A stretch of DNA of 64,000 bases, from contig JAQVFR010000008.1 of the NCBI GenBank assembly GCA_028697145.1, forward strand, positions 46,602 to 110,601, read 5' to 3'. This DNA comes from Actinomycetota bacterium. Lineage in GTDB: Bacteria; Actinomycetota; Geothermincolia; Geothermincolales; RBG-13-55-18. The notes below the pieces were generated by a model. It worked only from the letters and a program-made list of their open reading frames with translations. It had not been told where the DNA came from and searched no databases. A program made the translations under genes and the position numbers. Positions 31,519 to 39,887 of this stretch are shown one piece after another. Position 1 is the stretch's first letter. Every line of letters starts with the position of its first letter.

Positions 31519-33003
31519 TCATAACAAAAAATTCATCGCGTCCAGCAGCGACGGTATCAAAAGGTAAGATAATATCCCGAAAAACAGGGTGCCCAGCGAG
31601 AGGACCCATACCGGCGCCAGCATGGAGGGCGCCGCGTCGCGGGACTCCCCCTCCCAGGCGCCTTCCTTGCCCGGCTGGAAAAACATGTAGTAGATGATGC
31701 GGAAGCAATAGACCGCGGCCAGGATGGCTCCCACCAGCAGGACCACCACGTAGGCGTAGTTGCCGCCCTTGATGTTGCCCAGGATGAGGTACCACTTGCT
31801 GATGAAACCCGCGGTGGGCGGGATGGCGACCACGGAGATCGAGGCCAGGGCGAAGGCGAAGCAGGTCCAGGGCATCTGCCTCCAGGCGCCCTTGAGGTCC
31901 TCGATGCGCCGGTAACCTTTGACGAAGATGAAGTTGCCGGCGCAGAGAAAGAGGCAGGCTTTGGCCAGTCCGTGGTCGAGCATGTGGTACATGGCGCCGG
32001 TGAGGCCCTCCGCGGTCATTGCCGTTATCCCCAGGAATATATAGCCGATGTGGCTGACGGTGGAATAGGCGATCATCATCTTGAGGTCCTTCTGCAATAT
32101 GGCCATGATCCCTCCGTACAGCACCGCCGCCGCCGCGAATATCCCCACCGCGTCCAGGGTGCTCGCGAAGAGCCCCGAGGACCCCATGGAGAACACCGAG
32201 AAGGTTATCCTGAAGATCGCGAAGGTGCTTACCTCCACCAGCAGCCCCGAGAGGAGGGCGCTGATGGGAGAGGGGGCGATGGAGTGGGCATCGGGCAGCC
32301 ACATGTGCAGCGGGAACAGCGCCGCCTTCACCCCAAAACCGATGACGAAGAGGATGTAGGCGACGATCAGCACCTCGCTGTATCGCGAATCGGCGATGCG
32401 AAGGGTGAGGTCCGCCATGTTCAGCGTACCCGTGGCGGAGTAGATGAAACCTATCGCCAACAGCACCATGATGGACGACGGGGCCCCCATGAGCACGTAT
32501 TTGAAGGCGGCACGGACCGCGTTGCGGTTGCCGGTTATGGCCACCAGGGCATAGGAAGAGAGCGCCAGTATCTCCATGAACACGAAGAGGTTGAACACGT
32601 CGCCGGTGGCCACGAAACCGAGCATGGCCCCCGACATGAGCAGGAAAAGGACGTAGTAGGCGGTCAGGCGCCCGCCCGAGACCTCCCTGGAGATGTAGCG
32701 GCGTGAGAAGGCGAGGGCAAGCAGGGTTATACCGCAGACGATGAGCATGAGGAAGTGGCCCACCCGGTCCACGCGCAACTCTATCCCCCAGGGCGGCGGC
32801 CAGCCCCCGAGCTCGTAGCCCAGGTATCCCTCCGCCGGTATCTTCCCGATGAGCAGCAATCCCAGAACGCTGGAGAAAGCCAGCGGCAGCATGGCGGCCC
32901 ACGGCACCCACTTCTGCCTGAGATATCCAAGAAAGGGCAGGAGCACCGCGCACACCAGGGGCACGGTGACCATGAACACGGGGAAATGGCGGTATGCGCC
33001 CAC
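31519..33003 (-). CDS. MrpD/NuoN-like antiporter subunit
   Basis: A 494-residue subunit with about 14 transmembrane helices. E144 (FVFMEILALSSYALVA) and K226 (GFGVKAALFPLHMWLPDAH) are kept, as is the TM12 lysine in GFISKWYLI. At the TM8 position, where the paralogue 29688-31499 has K256, this protein has E257 (SGLLVEVSTFAIFR), so its proton path may differ. The GTG start shares one base with the stop codon of the MrpC-like gene, as expected for tight co-translation. Confidence 0.9.
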   Translation of the reverse strand: MGAYRHFPVFMVTVPLVCAVLLPFLGYLRQKWVPWAAMLPLAFSSVLGLLLIGKIPAEGYLGYELGGWPPPWGIELRVDRVGHFLMLIVCGITLLALAFSRRYISREVSGGRLTAYYVLFLLMSGAMLGFVATGDVFNLFVFMEILALSSYALVAITGNRNAVRAAFKYVLMGAPSSIMVLLAIGFIYSATGTLNMADLTLRIADSRYSEVLIVAYILFVIGFGVKAALFPLHMWLPDAHSIAPSPISALLSGLLVEVSTFAIFRITFSVFSMGSSGLFASTLDAVGIFAAAAVLYGGIMAILQKDLKMMIAYSTVSHIGYIFLGITAMTAEGLTGAMYHMLDHGLAKACLFLCAGNFIFVKGYRRIEDLKGAWRQMPWTCFAFALASISVVAIPPTAGFISKWYLILGNIKGGNYAYVVVLLVGAILAAVYCFRIIYYMFFQPGKEGAWEGESRDAAPSMLAPVWVLSLGTLFFGILSYLLIPSLLDAMNFLL

Positions 33004-33395
33004 TATGCCGTTTCCCCCTTCTCCTCCCCCTCTTCCCCGCCGGTCTCCTCGTCGCGGAAGAGGCGGTCGACGTCCAGGGTGCCGTACTGGCGGTAGAGCA
33101 GGATGACCAGTGCGAGGGCCAGCGCGGTCACGCTCACCGCCACCACGATGCCGGTGAGGATGAGCGCCTGGGGCAGGGGGTTGACCATACGCGAGGGATC
33201 GGCGCCGCCGATACCTATGGGGGCAATTCCCCCGTCCAGGTAACCGAGGGATATGAGGAAGAGGAAAACCGATGTTTCCATGATGTTCAGGCCGATCAGC
33301 TTCTTGATGATGTTGCGCCGCACGATAACCGTGTAGAGGCCTATGCAGAAGAGGAGCATGGACGCGATATAGTGGTAATTATGGAACAACCGCAA
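33003..33395 (-). CDS. mnhC: MrpC/NuoK-like subunit
   Basis: A 130-residue protein with three hydrophobic helices and the MnhC/NuoK signature IGLYTVIVRRNIIKKLIGLNIMETSV, cited here as family-typical. The conserved glutamate lies in GLNIME. A Glu/Gly-rich cytoplasmic tail follows. The gene overlaps the upstream MrpB-like gene by 17 bases and shares one base with the downstream MrpD-like start. It supplies the small-subunit part of the ion-translocating module. Confidence 0.9.
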   Translation of the reverse strand: MRLFHNYHYIASMLLFCIGLYTVIVRRNIIKKLIGLNIMETSVFLFLISLGYLDGGIAPIGIGGADPSRMVNPLPQALILTGIVVAVSVTALALALVILLYRQYGTLDVDRLFRDEETGGEEGEEKGETA

Positions 33396-34131
33396 TCTCT
33401 TCCTCCTCCCTGATCATGCTGAAGAGAATGGAGATGAGCACCATGGCTCCGCCCAGCCCTATGCCTGTCTCGACAAGCACGGTCAACCATACCACCAGCG
33501 AAGGTTGCAGGTTCCCGGCGATCTCGGGCCAGGCAAAGGTGAGAAAATTCCCCCCTCCCGCCAGCCCCAGCGCGCCCACGGCGAAGAAGGTGATGACCGC
33601 GGAGCCCTCGAGGGGAAAGCGCAGTCTCTGCGGGATGCGCTGCGAAGACTCGAGGAGGCCGAAGATGGTGGTGAAGACGATCATGCTTCCCCCCACGATG
33701 GCGCCGCCCTGAAAACCTCCGCCGGGCGATATCTCGCCGTGCAGGATGGTGTAGACGGAGAAAAGGATGATGAAGGGCACGAGTAAGGCCACCATGGTCC
33801 TGACGATCACCGAGGACGGGACCCTGGAACGGTCGACATAGGCGTAAATCCTCCCCCGCCTCTCCCTGCCCAGCACGGCCAGGACGGCGGCGAGAGCGCA
33901 GAAGATGACCGTCACCTCGCCCATGGTGTCGTATCCCCTGTAGTTGATGATGATGCCGGTGACGACGTTGTCCGCGTGCGTCTCCTCCCCGCCCTTCTCG
34001 AGGTAGCGCTCGATCACCTCGCTGGAGTTCGTGGGATTGTCCGGGTCGCCCATGGGGGGCATGTTGGCCACCACGTAGAGGAGGAGCGCGAAAAGGGCCG
34101 CGATGAAGACCAGGGAGATCAACCTCTTCAC
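33379..34131 (-). CDS. mnhB: MbhE-MrpB fusion subunit
   Basis: 250 residues from the GTG at 34131, which overlaps the stop of the upstream DUF4040 gene by four bases. Residues about 1-95 form an MbhE-like part (a signal-anchor helix, then NVVTGIIINYRGYDTMGEV). Residues about 105-250 form an MnhB domain with ILHGEISPGGGFQGGAIVG, the diagnostic MrpB block. This fused arrangement is typical of Mrp-like modules in membrane-bound hydrogenase and related complexes as well as of some free-standing antiporters. Confidence 0.9.
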   Translation of the reverse strand: MKRLISLVFIAALFALLLYVVANMPPMGDPDNPTNSSEVIERYLEKGGEETHADNVVTGIIINYRGYDTMGEVTVIFCALAAVLAVLGRERRGRIYAYVDRSRVPSSVIVRTMVALLVPFIILFSVYTILHGEISPGGGFQGGAIVGGSMIVFTTIFGLLESSQRIPQRLRFPLEGSAVITFFAVGALGLAGGGNFLTFAWPEIAGNLQPSLVVWLTVLVETGIGLGGAMVLISILFSMIREEEEIAVVP

Positions 34132-34379
34132 TCCTCTTCCTCCTCTCTGCGGCGAGTCTTGAAGATGGCCACCACGAACAGGACCGTGGTCACTCCCGCC
34201 CCCACCGCGGCCTCGGTGAGGGCCAGGTCCGGGGCCTGCAGGCGCTGCCACATCAAGGCCATGATCAGGCTGTACGCGGAGAAGATGATAACCGCCGCCA
34301 GGAGGTCGCGGGCGAGGACCGCGAGAAGGGCCGTGACCACGAGGAGGACGATAAAAGTGAGGTTAAGTGCCGTGCCCAT
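34128..34379 (-). CDS. DUF4040/MbhD-like subunit
   Basis: An 83-residue three-helix protein matching the DUF4040 domain, which is the C-terminal part of MrpA in classical Mrp systems and the separate MbhD subunit in hydrogenase-type complexes. Typical motif: FSAYSLIMALMWQRLQAPDLALTEAAVGAG, with the glutamate of the ALTEA block probably in the ion path. Its separation from a MrpA-type subunit resembles MBH/MBX-type modules. It overlaps mnhG by 17 bases upstream and the fused mnhB by four downstream. Confidence 0.88.
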   Translation of the reverse strand: MGTALNLTFIVLLVVTALLAVLARDLLAAVIIFSAYSLIMALMWQRLQAPDLALTEAAVGAGVTTVLFVVAIFKTRRREEEEE

Positions 34380-34689
34380 CTTCCACCCCGTTCTTCCTCC
34401 TCCAGCACTTTATGTCTCCCCTCAGGGCGGAGCGCCCGATGGCATGCCCGCAGGTGGCGCTGGAGAGCAGCACGAAGCAGGCGATGATGATGAGTTTTAA
34501 GAGCTCCCACGACCAGCCGCTGTACACGGCCATGCCGACAATCAGCGAGCAGGCCCCCAGGGTGTCGCACTTGGTGGAGGGATGCAGCCGGCTGAAGACG
34601 TCCGGCATGCGGATGAGACCGGTGGTGCCCACTAGGAAGAAGAAGGTGCCGACGCAGCAGAACGCGCCCGCCACGATGTCCTGGACCAT
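34363..34689 (-). CDS. mnhG: MrpG subunit
   Basis: A 108-residue subunit with three hydrophobic helices and the conserved MnhG block TTGLIRMPDVFSRLHPSTKCDTLG, quoted here for orientation. MrpG contributes to assembly of the Mrp complex. The ATG lies one base downstream of the mnhF stop, and the gene's end overlaps the DUF4040 gene by 17 bases, consistent with one polycistronic message. Confidence 0.9.
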   Translation of the reverse strand: MVQDIVAGAFCCVGTFFFLVGTTGLIRMPDVFSRLHPSTKCDTLGACSLIVGMAVYSGWSWELLKLIIIACFVLLSSATCGHAIGRSALRGDIKCWRRKNGVEDGHGT

Positions 34690-34690
34690 G

Positions 34691-34960
34691 CTACATCTCC
34701 TCCCATCCCTCCGCCTCCAGGTAACGCGAAAGGGCCACGGTCACCACGAAGAGGAGGAGGGTATAGACGATGGCCACGTCGAGGAAGAAACCCTCGGCCT
34801 GGATGAAGGTAACCAGGATCACCACCACCAGCGTCTTGGTCCCCACGATATTCACGCCCAGAAGCCGGTCCTGCGCGGTGGGCCCGATGGCCGCCCGGTA
34901 CAGGCACACTACGGCGTTGAGGCTGATGATGAGGGCGATGACGGTCAGGAAATCATCCAT
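34691..34960 (-). CDS. mnhF: MrpF subunit
   Basis: An 89-residue three-helix subunit. The family motif RAAIGPTAQDRLLGVNIVGTKTL is present, including the Asp of the QDR turn that is important for MrpF function. It overlaps mnhE by eight bases and adjoins mnhG. Confidence 0.9.
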   Translation of the reverse strand: MDDFLTVIALIISLNAVVCLYRAAIGPTAQDRLLGVNIVGTKTLVVVILVTFIQAEGFFLDVAIVYTLLLFVVTVALSRYLEAEGWEEM

Positions 34961-35459
34961 GTCTCTTCACCCCGAACAGCCAGGCGACCATCCTCTCGAG
35001 ACCGGCCAGCCCCTCCTGGTGATAGGGGCAGAGGCAGTGGATCTTGAGCAGGTCTTCCTCCAGCTCAACCGTGACCGTACCCGGCGTCAGCGTGATGGAA
35101 TCGGAGAACACCGTTCGCGGCAGGTCGCCGGGAAGGTAGGTTCGGTATTCGACTATCTCGGGATCTATGGGCAGCCTGGGGTGCAGGATGATCTTCGCCA
35201 CGTCGTAATTGGCCTTGATTATCTCCCAGATAAGCCTGAGCAGGAACCAGGGAAGCCGGAGCAGGACCATGGGGGTTATGCGCGGGTCCAGGGCCCTCCC
35301 CAGGAGGGCCACGGTGAGGACGGCCACGAAAGCCGAGCATACGGCGCCCAGAACAAGGTCATAAAGGGCAAGCGTTGCCGTGAGCGCGATCCAGAAGGCG
35401 AACAGGATTATGCAGAGCAGGAGTCTTCTCGAAAAGGCGTAACCTCCACCCAATGGCAC
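34953..35459 (-). CDS. mnhE: MrpE subunit
   Basis: A 168-residue subunit: N-terminal hydrophobic helices followed by the conserved cytosolic domain (WEIIKANYDVAKIILHP, then DSITLTPGTVTVEL and IHCLCPYHQEG). MrpE is usually the first cytosolic/membrane subunit in E-F-G-B-C-D ordered clusters, exactly as here. It heads the cluster, with a promoter about 58 bases upstream. Confidence 0.9.
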   Translation of the reverse strand: MPLGGGYAFSRRLLLCIILFAFWIALTATLALYDLVLGAVCSAFVAVLTVALLGRALDPRITPMVLLRLPWFLLRLIWEIIKANYDVAKIILHPRLPIDPEIVEYRTYLPGDLPRTVFSDSITLTPGTVTVELEEDLLKIHCLCPYHQEGLAGLERMVAWLFGVKRHG

Positions 35460-35516
35460 ATCTCCCGAGATCGAGTACCTCTACCCCGACGTACGTCCTA
35501 ACCTCAGATTTCGGAA

Positions 35517-35546
35517 ATGATACCATACGCACGGAAAACATGTAAA
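35517..35546 (-). promoter_or_regulatory. promoter of the Mrp-like cluster
   Basis: On the minus strand, TTTACA (35541-35546) and TATCAT (35517-35522) are spaced by 18 bases, in an AT-richer intergenic stretch upstream of mnhE. Good but not perfect sigma70 match. Confidence 0.5.
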
Positions 35547-35624
35547 TCGAAGCGAGTGGACCCTCCTCTTTCCCTCTCCCGCCCCACCCGCGGAAGAAAT
35601 CGCGGTAACCATTCCTACCTTCCG

Positions 35625-37139
35625 CTATCCCTGGAGCTTGAAGTCCTGTGCGATCTTGTCCGCCGTGACCACGCCGGAGGCAACGCTGGTGGGGACCCCT
35701 CCACCGAAGTGGGTGGAGGCGCCGGTTAAGTACAGGTTCTTCACGGCAAGCGAGCGGTTGCGCATGCGGAACATCGCCAGCGAGGTCATGTCGCTGAAGA
35801 GGCCGTATATGCCGCCTTCCGGGTGCAGCAGCCTGCGCTCGAAGTCCAGAGGGGTGGAGACCAGGAGCTTGGTCAGGTGGTCGCGGGCGCCCGGCAGCGC
35901 GTAGCGCTCCAGCTCCCCTATGGCCTTTTCGCCGTACCAGTCCTTGATGAGATCCCAGTTCTCACCCAGCGGCGAATAGGGCGCGGGAGCGTTGCAGATC
36001 CAGGAGAGGATGTGGTGCCCGTCGGGGGCCAGGGAGGGGTCGGTCTCGGTGGGCCAGCAGATCAGGCTCATGGCGTTTTCGGGGATGAGACCCTTGGTGT
36101 AGTACTTGTCCCATACCTCGTTCATGAACTCCACGGAACCGGTGACTATGGTGTGGTGGGCGTTGAGGTCCGGCCTGGTGTCCAGGCCAACGTAGATCAT
36201 GGGGCAGGGCATGGAATTAAAGTAGCTGCTGACCGCCTTGAAGGCCCAGTTGGGCAGGTTGTCGGGGCCGACCATCTTCAGGTAGGTGACGCGCCCGTTG
36301 AGGTTGGAGGCCACCGCCCTTGCGGTGATGGTGCTGCCGTCCGAGAGTACGACGCCCTTGACGGCCCGGTCCTCGACGACGAACCGGTCCACCTTGGCCC
36401 CGGTGCGCACCTCCAGCCCGAACCCCTGGCCGGCCTCCATGATGCCCCTGGGGATGGCGATCATGCCGCCCCTGGGGTAGAAGATGCCCAGGTGCTCGGA
36501 GAGGGCGATCATCCCGAAGATGCCCGAGCCCAGGTAAGGGGGCGCCCCGGCGAAGAAAGACTGGAAGGACACCGAGGCCAGCATGTCCCTGTTGGCGAAG
36601 GCCTTGGTCACCACCATCTCGTGGTTCTTGAGGAAGTAGGGCAACATCTTGTAGATCTTGGGATATTTGAGCACGACCTTGAGAGCCCTGGAGAAGGTGC
36701 TCATGTCCGTGGCGATGAGAGCTTCCATGGCGTAGTCGAGGAGCCACATGCCGAACTCCTCGAACTTGATCCAGTTGTCGTAGTCCTCTGGGGCCATCTT
36801 CTTCACGATCTCGTTCGTCTCCTCGATGTCGATGGGGATGGTGAAGCGGTTCCCCTCGGGAGTGATGAAGGAGTAGATGGGATCGCAGGGGACGAGGTCG
36901 ACGTAGTCTGACATATTCTTGCCCATGCGCTCGAAGGCCATCTCCAGCGGGCGGACAAGCTCCACGATGGACGCCCCCACGTCGAAATGGTAACCGTCAT
37001 GCTCGAAGGTGGAGCAGCAGCCGCCGATGATGTCGGACTGCTCGAGCACAAGCGTCTTAAGGCCGTTCCTGGCGCACAGGGAGCCCGTGGTCAGGCCCCC
37101 CAGTCCCGCGCCGACCACCACGATATCGTAGTCTGCCAT
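35625..37139 (-). CDS. phytoene-desaturase-like FAD oxidoreductase
   Basis: A 504-residue flavoprotein of the CrtI/amine-oxidase superfamily. The N-terminal FAD motif is DIVVVGAGLGGLTTGSLCARNG, followed by GGCCSTFEHDGYHFDVGASIVE. The C terminus carries LYLTGASTHFGGGVPTSVASG, the second FAD-contact block typical of phytoene desaturases and retinol-saturase-like enzymes. No other carotenoid genes are nearby, so the substrate is unknown. It stands alone, with gaps of about 165 and 213 bases on its two sides. Confidence 0.85.
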   Translation of the reverse strand: MADYDIVVVGAGLGGLTTGSLCARNGLKTLVLEQSDIIGGCCSTFEHDGYHFDVGASIVELVRPLEMAFERMGKNMSDYVDLVPCDPIYSFITPEGNRFTIPIDIEETNEIVKKMAPEDYDNWIKFEEFGMWLLDYAMEALIATDMSTFSRALKVVLKYPKIYKMLPYFLKNHEMVVTKAFANRDMLASVSFQSFFAGAPPYLGSGIFGMIALSEHLGIFYPRGGMIAIPRGIMEAGQGFGLEVRTGAKVDRFVVEDRAVKGVVLSDGSTITARAVASNLNGRVTYLKMVGPDNLPNWAFKAVSSYFNSMPCPMIYVGLDTRPDLNAHHTIVTGSVEFMNEVWDKYYTKGLIPENAMSLICWPTETDPSLAPDGHHILSWICNAPAPYSPLGENWDLIKDWYGEKAIGELERYALPGARDHLTKLLVSTPLDFERRLLHPEGGIYGLFSDMTSLAMFRMRNRSLAVKNLYLTGASTHFGGGVPTSVASGVVTADKIAQDFKLQG

Positions 37140-37352
37140 GACGGTCCCTCCTCCTTGTTGCCGCGGCCGCCTTTCCGCCTTGCGTCCATCATCAGTAAGC
37201 TATTGTGACTTAATAGTATATAGTTAGTGTCAGCTTCTGATTATATCCAACCCCCCACGGAATGCCAAGGGGGCAGGACGAGAGCGGGGAGGATGCATCC
37301 CGGCAAGCTGCCGCTCGGAGCGGGCGAGTGCGCTGGCCGCACCGCCCGGCCG

Positions 37353-37997
37353 TCAGTCGTCCGCCATGGCGGATCCCCCGCTCTTCCTGCGACGCCTCAA
37401 CAACAGCCAGGCCGCTACGAGCAGAATGATCAGCCCCAGCAGGCCCCATCCCAACCAGTTGATGATATTATCGATGGTCCGCCAGTTGTTCCCGAAAAAA
37501 TAGCCCAGGGCGCAAAAGATACCCGACCACAGCATTGCTCCCGGCACATCGTATGCCATGTACTTCCAGTGGGGCATGCGGTTGATGCCGGCGGTGACGG
37601 GGATGAAGGCGTCCACGCCCGAGAGCATGCGTCCGAAGAGGACGGTCACCCCGCCGTAACGGGCGAAAAAGCCCTGGCTTCTCTCTATTCCTTTTCGCAG
37701 CCTGGGCTTGTCGTTGTACCTCTCCACCGCGGTGCGTCCCAATCTGCGCCCGATGAAATACCCCACGTTGTCGCCGAGGAGGGCGGCCACCACGCTCGTC
37801 ACCCACAGCATGAAGACGTTCAGCTCCCCCTGTGCGGCATAGAAGCTCCCGATGAGGATCACGGTGGTGCCGGGCGCGATCCAGCCCGTGAGGAAGATGC
37901 TCTCCAGGAATACGCCGGCGAAGACTATGAGGTAGCCCCAGCTCGAGAAGAGGGGCATGACCCAGTCCAGAAACCTGTCGATGAAGGAACCGTCCAC
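37353..37997 (-). CDS. DedA family membrane protein
   Basis: About 214 residues from the GTG at 37997, chosen because GCGGAGG lies five bases upstream. The SNARE-associated/DedA (VTT) signature is clear: FAGVFLESIFLTGWIAPGTTVIL near the N terminus, GDNVGYFIGRRLGR, and FGRMLSGVDAFIPVTAGINRM with the family's paired arginine region. Members are undecaprenyl-phosphate or phospholipid scramblase-like transporters needed for envelope homeostasis. The C-terminal tail is Arg-rich. Confidence 0.92.
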   Translation of the reverse strand: MDGSFIDRFLDWVMPLFSSWGYLIVFAGVFLESIFLTGWIAPGTTVILIGSFYAAQGELNVFMLWVTSVVAALLGDNVGYFIGRRLGRTAVERYNDKPRLRKGIERSQGFFARYGGVTVLFGRMLSGVDAFIPVTAGINRMPHWKYMAYDVPGAMLWSGIFCALGYFFGNNWRTIDNIINWLGWGLLGLIILLVAAWLLLRRRRKSGGSAMADD

Positions 37998-38156
37998 GCG
38001 ATCCTCCGCTCCTGCCGCCCGCCGGCCGCGGCCCCGGTCCCCCGCCGGCATTCCCCATCGCTCGAGAGCGGGGCGGGATCCGCGAGGTACGCCTCGTCCC
38101 GTATTCTACCTCAAACTGTCGAGCCGCGTACGTCGGTTGCTTTGTCGAAACGAGAT

Positions 38157-38181
38157 CCGCCGCCCCCTGGGGGGGCGGCGG
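38157..38181 (-). terminator. terminator after the acyl-CoA synthetase homologue
   Basis: An 11-bp GC-only stem (arms 38157-38167 and 38171-38181) with a three-base loop, 36 bases past the stop of the minus-strand gene. No T tract of note follows. Confidence 0.5.
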
Positions 38182-38216
38182 TTGATCCACGGGATATCGG
38201 GCGCGAAACGTCCTTG

Positions 38217-39725
38217 CTACTCCTCCTCGATGAGGTCCTTGAGGATCTGTCCCGAGGGATCCTTCTTGAAGGACCTGACGAACACCACGAACTTGGGTGT
38301 CTTGTAATAGGGGAGGTGCTCCTCGCAGTACTCGAGCACCTGCTCCTCGGTGAGGTTGGAGCCCGGCTTCTGTTTCACGTAGGCCTTCACTTCCTCGCCC
38401 AGGTACTTGTTGGGGATCCCCACCACCGCCGCCTCGGAGATGAGGGGGTGGGAAACCAGAACCTCTTCGATCTCGCGGGGATAGATGTTGAAGCCACCGC
38501 GGATGATGAGGTCCTTTTTTCGGCCCACGATGAATATATAGCCGTCCTCGTCTATATAGACCATGTCGCCGGTGTAGAGCCAGCCGTCCTTGAGTATCTT
38601 CTCCGTTTCCTCCGGCTTGTTGTAATAACCCCTCATGACGTTGGGGCCCTTTACGACGAGCTCGCCCACCTCGCCGCGGTCCAGCTCCTTGCCCTCCTCG
38701 TCAACGACCTTGACCTCTATGCCCTCCGGGGGCACCCCGATGGAGCCGATCTTGTACGGTCCTTCCAGGGGTTGCGCCGCCACCAGGGGCGCGGCCTCGG
38801 TGAGGCCATAACCCTCGTAAATCCTCGACCCCAATTCGTTGTTCCAGCGGTCCATGACCTCGCGCGGGAAGGGAGCCCCGCCGGTGAACCACAGGCGCAC
38901 CGTTCCCAGGTCATACTGGTAGATGAGGGGGTGGTTGAGGATGTATACGAACATGGTGGGCACCCCGAAGAACACGGTCACCTGCTCGTGCTGCAGGGCC
39001 TTGAGTACTTCTCCGGGGATGAAGGACTCCTGCAGCACCAGGCTGGCGCCCGCCTTGATGGCGGAGTTCATGACGCAGCTCTGCCCGTAGACCGCGAAGA
39101 ACGGCAGCACCGCCATGATCACATCCTCACTGGTGAGGGCGCATTGCCTGGTCATGGCCTCCGTGTTCCAGTCCAGGTTGCGGTGGGTGAGCATGCATCC
39201 CCTCACGATCTTGGAGGACGTGGGCGCGTAGAGGATGGCCGCCGTGTCGTCGTCGGCGCGGTCGAACGCGTCGAGCTGTTCGGGCTGTCCTTCGACCAGC
39301 TTCTCGTATTGTATGACCCCTTCCAGCTCCGGCGCGTCCTTGACGATTATCCGGCTTATCTGGGAGCACATGGATGACTGCAGTTCCTTGACGAGGTCGT
39401 CGAATTCGAAGTTCGTGATCAGGGTCTCCACCATGGAGTCGCAGACTATCTTCTCGACTTCCTCCGCCAGGCACATGTAGCACAACGGCACCGCCGTCGC
39501 GCCCAGCCCAAGGACGGCGTAATAGGATATGATGAACTCGGGCACGTTGCGGAGCAGGATCGCCACCTTGGAATTCTCATCCAGCCCAAGGCCGCGCAGG
39601 CCGTTGGCCAGGCGGTTGGTGCGCGCAAGGAGCTCTCCGTAAGAAATGGTGTCGTGCCCGAAAAAGAGGGCCGTGGCATCGGGATTTCTCTCCGTCGTTT
39701 TCACGAGATTCTGGTATAGATTCAT
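38217..39725 (-). CDS. acyl-CoA synthetase (ANL) homologue with degenerate active site
   Basis: A 502-residue protein with a complete ANL-superfamily fold: YEGYGLTEAAPLV (A5), YTGDMVYIDEDGYIFIVGRKKD (A7-A8, split here as recognised) and IRGGFNIYPREIEEVL. Two core motifs are altered. The A3 phosphate-binding loop, normally TSGTTGxPKG, reads APTSSKIVRG (residues 167-176). The A10 catalytic lysine is replaced by Gln493 (PSGQILKDL). The frame is otherwise intact, without stops. It may be a pseudoenzyme, or have a different reaction. It is separated by 162 bases from fdhA. Confidence 0.82.
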   Translation of the reverse strand: MNLYQNLVKTTERNPDATALFFGHDTISYGELLARTNRLANGLRGLGLDENSKVAILLRNVPEFIISYYAVLGLGATAVPLCYMCLAEEVEKIVCDSMVETLITNFEFDDLVKELQSSMCSQISRIIVKDAPELEGVIQYEKLVEGQPEQLDAFDRADDDTAAILYAPTSSKIVRGCMLTHRNLDWNTEAMTRQCALTSEDVIMAVLPFFAVYGQSCVMNSAIKAGASLVLQESFIPGEVLKALQHEQVTVFFGVPTMFVYILNHPLIYQYDLGTVRLWFTGGAPFPREVMDRWNNELGSRIYEGYGLTEAAPLVAAQPLEGPYKIGSIGVPPEGIEVKVVDEEGKELDRGEVGELVVKGPNVMRGYYNKPEETEKILKDGWLYTGDMVYIDEDGYIFIVGRKKDLIIRGGFNIYPREIEEVLVSHPLISEAAVVGIPNKYLGEEVKAYVKQKPGSNLTEEQVLEYCEEHLPYYKTPKFVVFVRSFKKDPSGQILKDLIEEE

Positions 39726-39887
39726 ATAACATCTCTCCCGTTTCTGCGATCTACCGCGGTCTCTCTACAATACCAGACCCTTCAGGCATGTTCCCACCCG
39801 GCACCTCGCGCCCCAGTCCGTTACTATTCTACCATCGAAACTATCTGTGGTCAGCAAGAAACCCGTATTTGCCGTCCGTGGGCGTCG

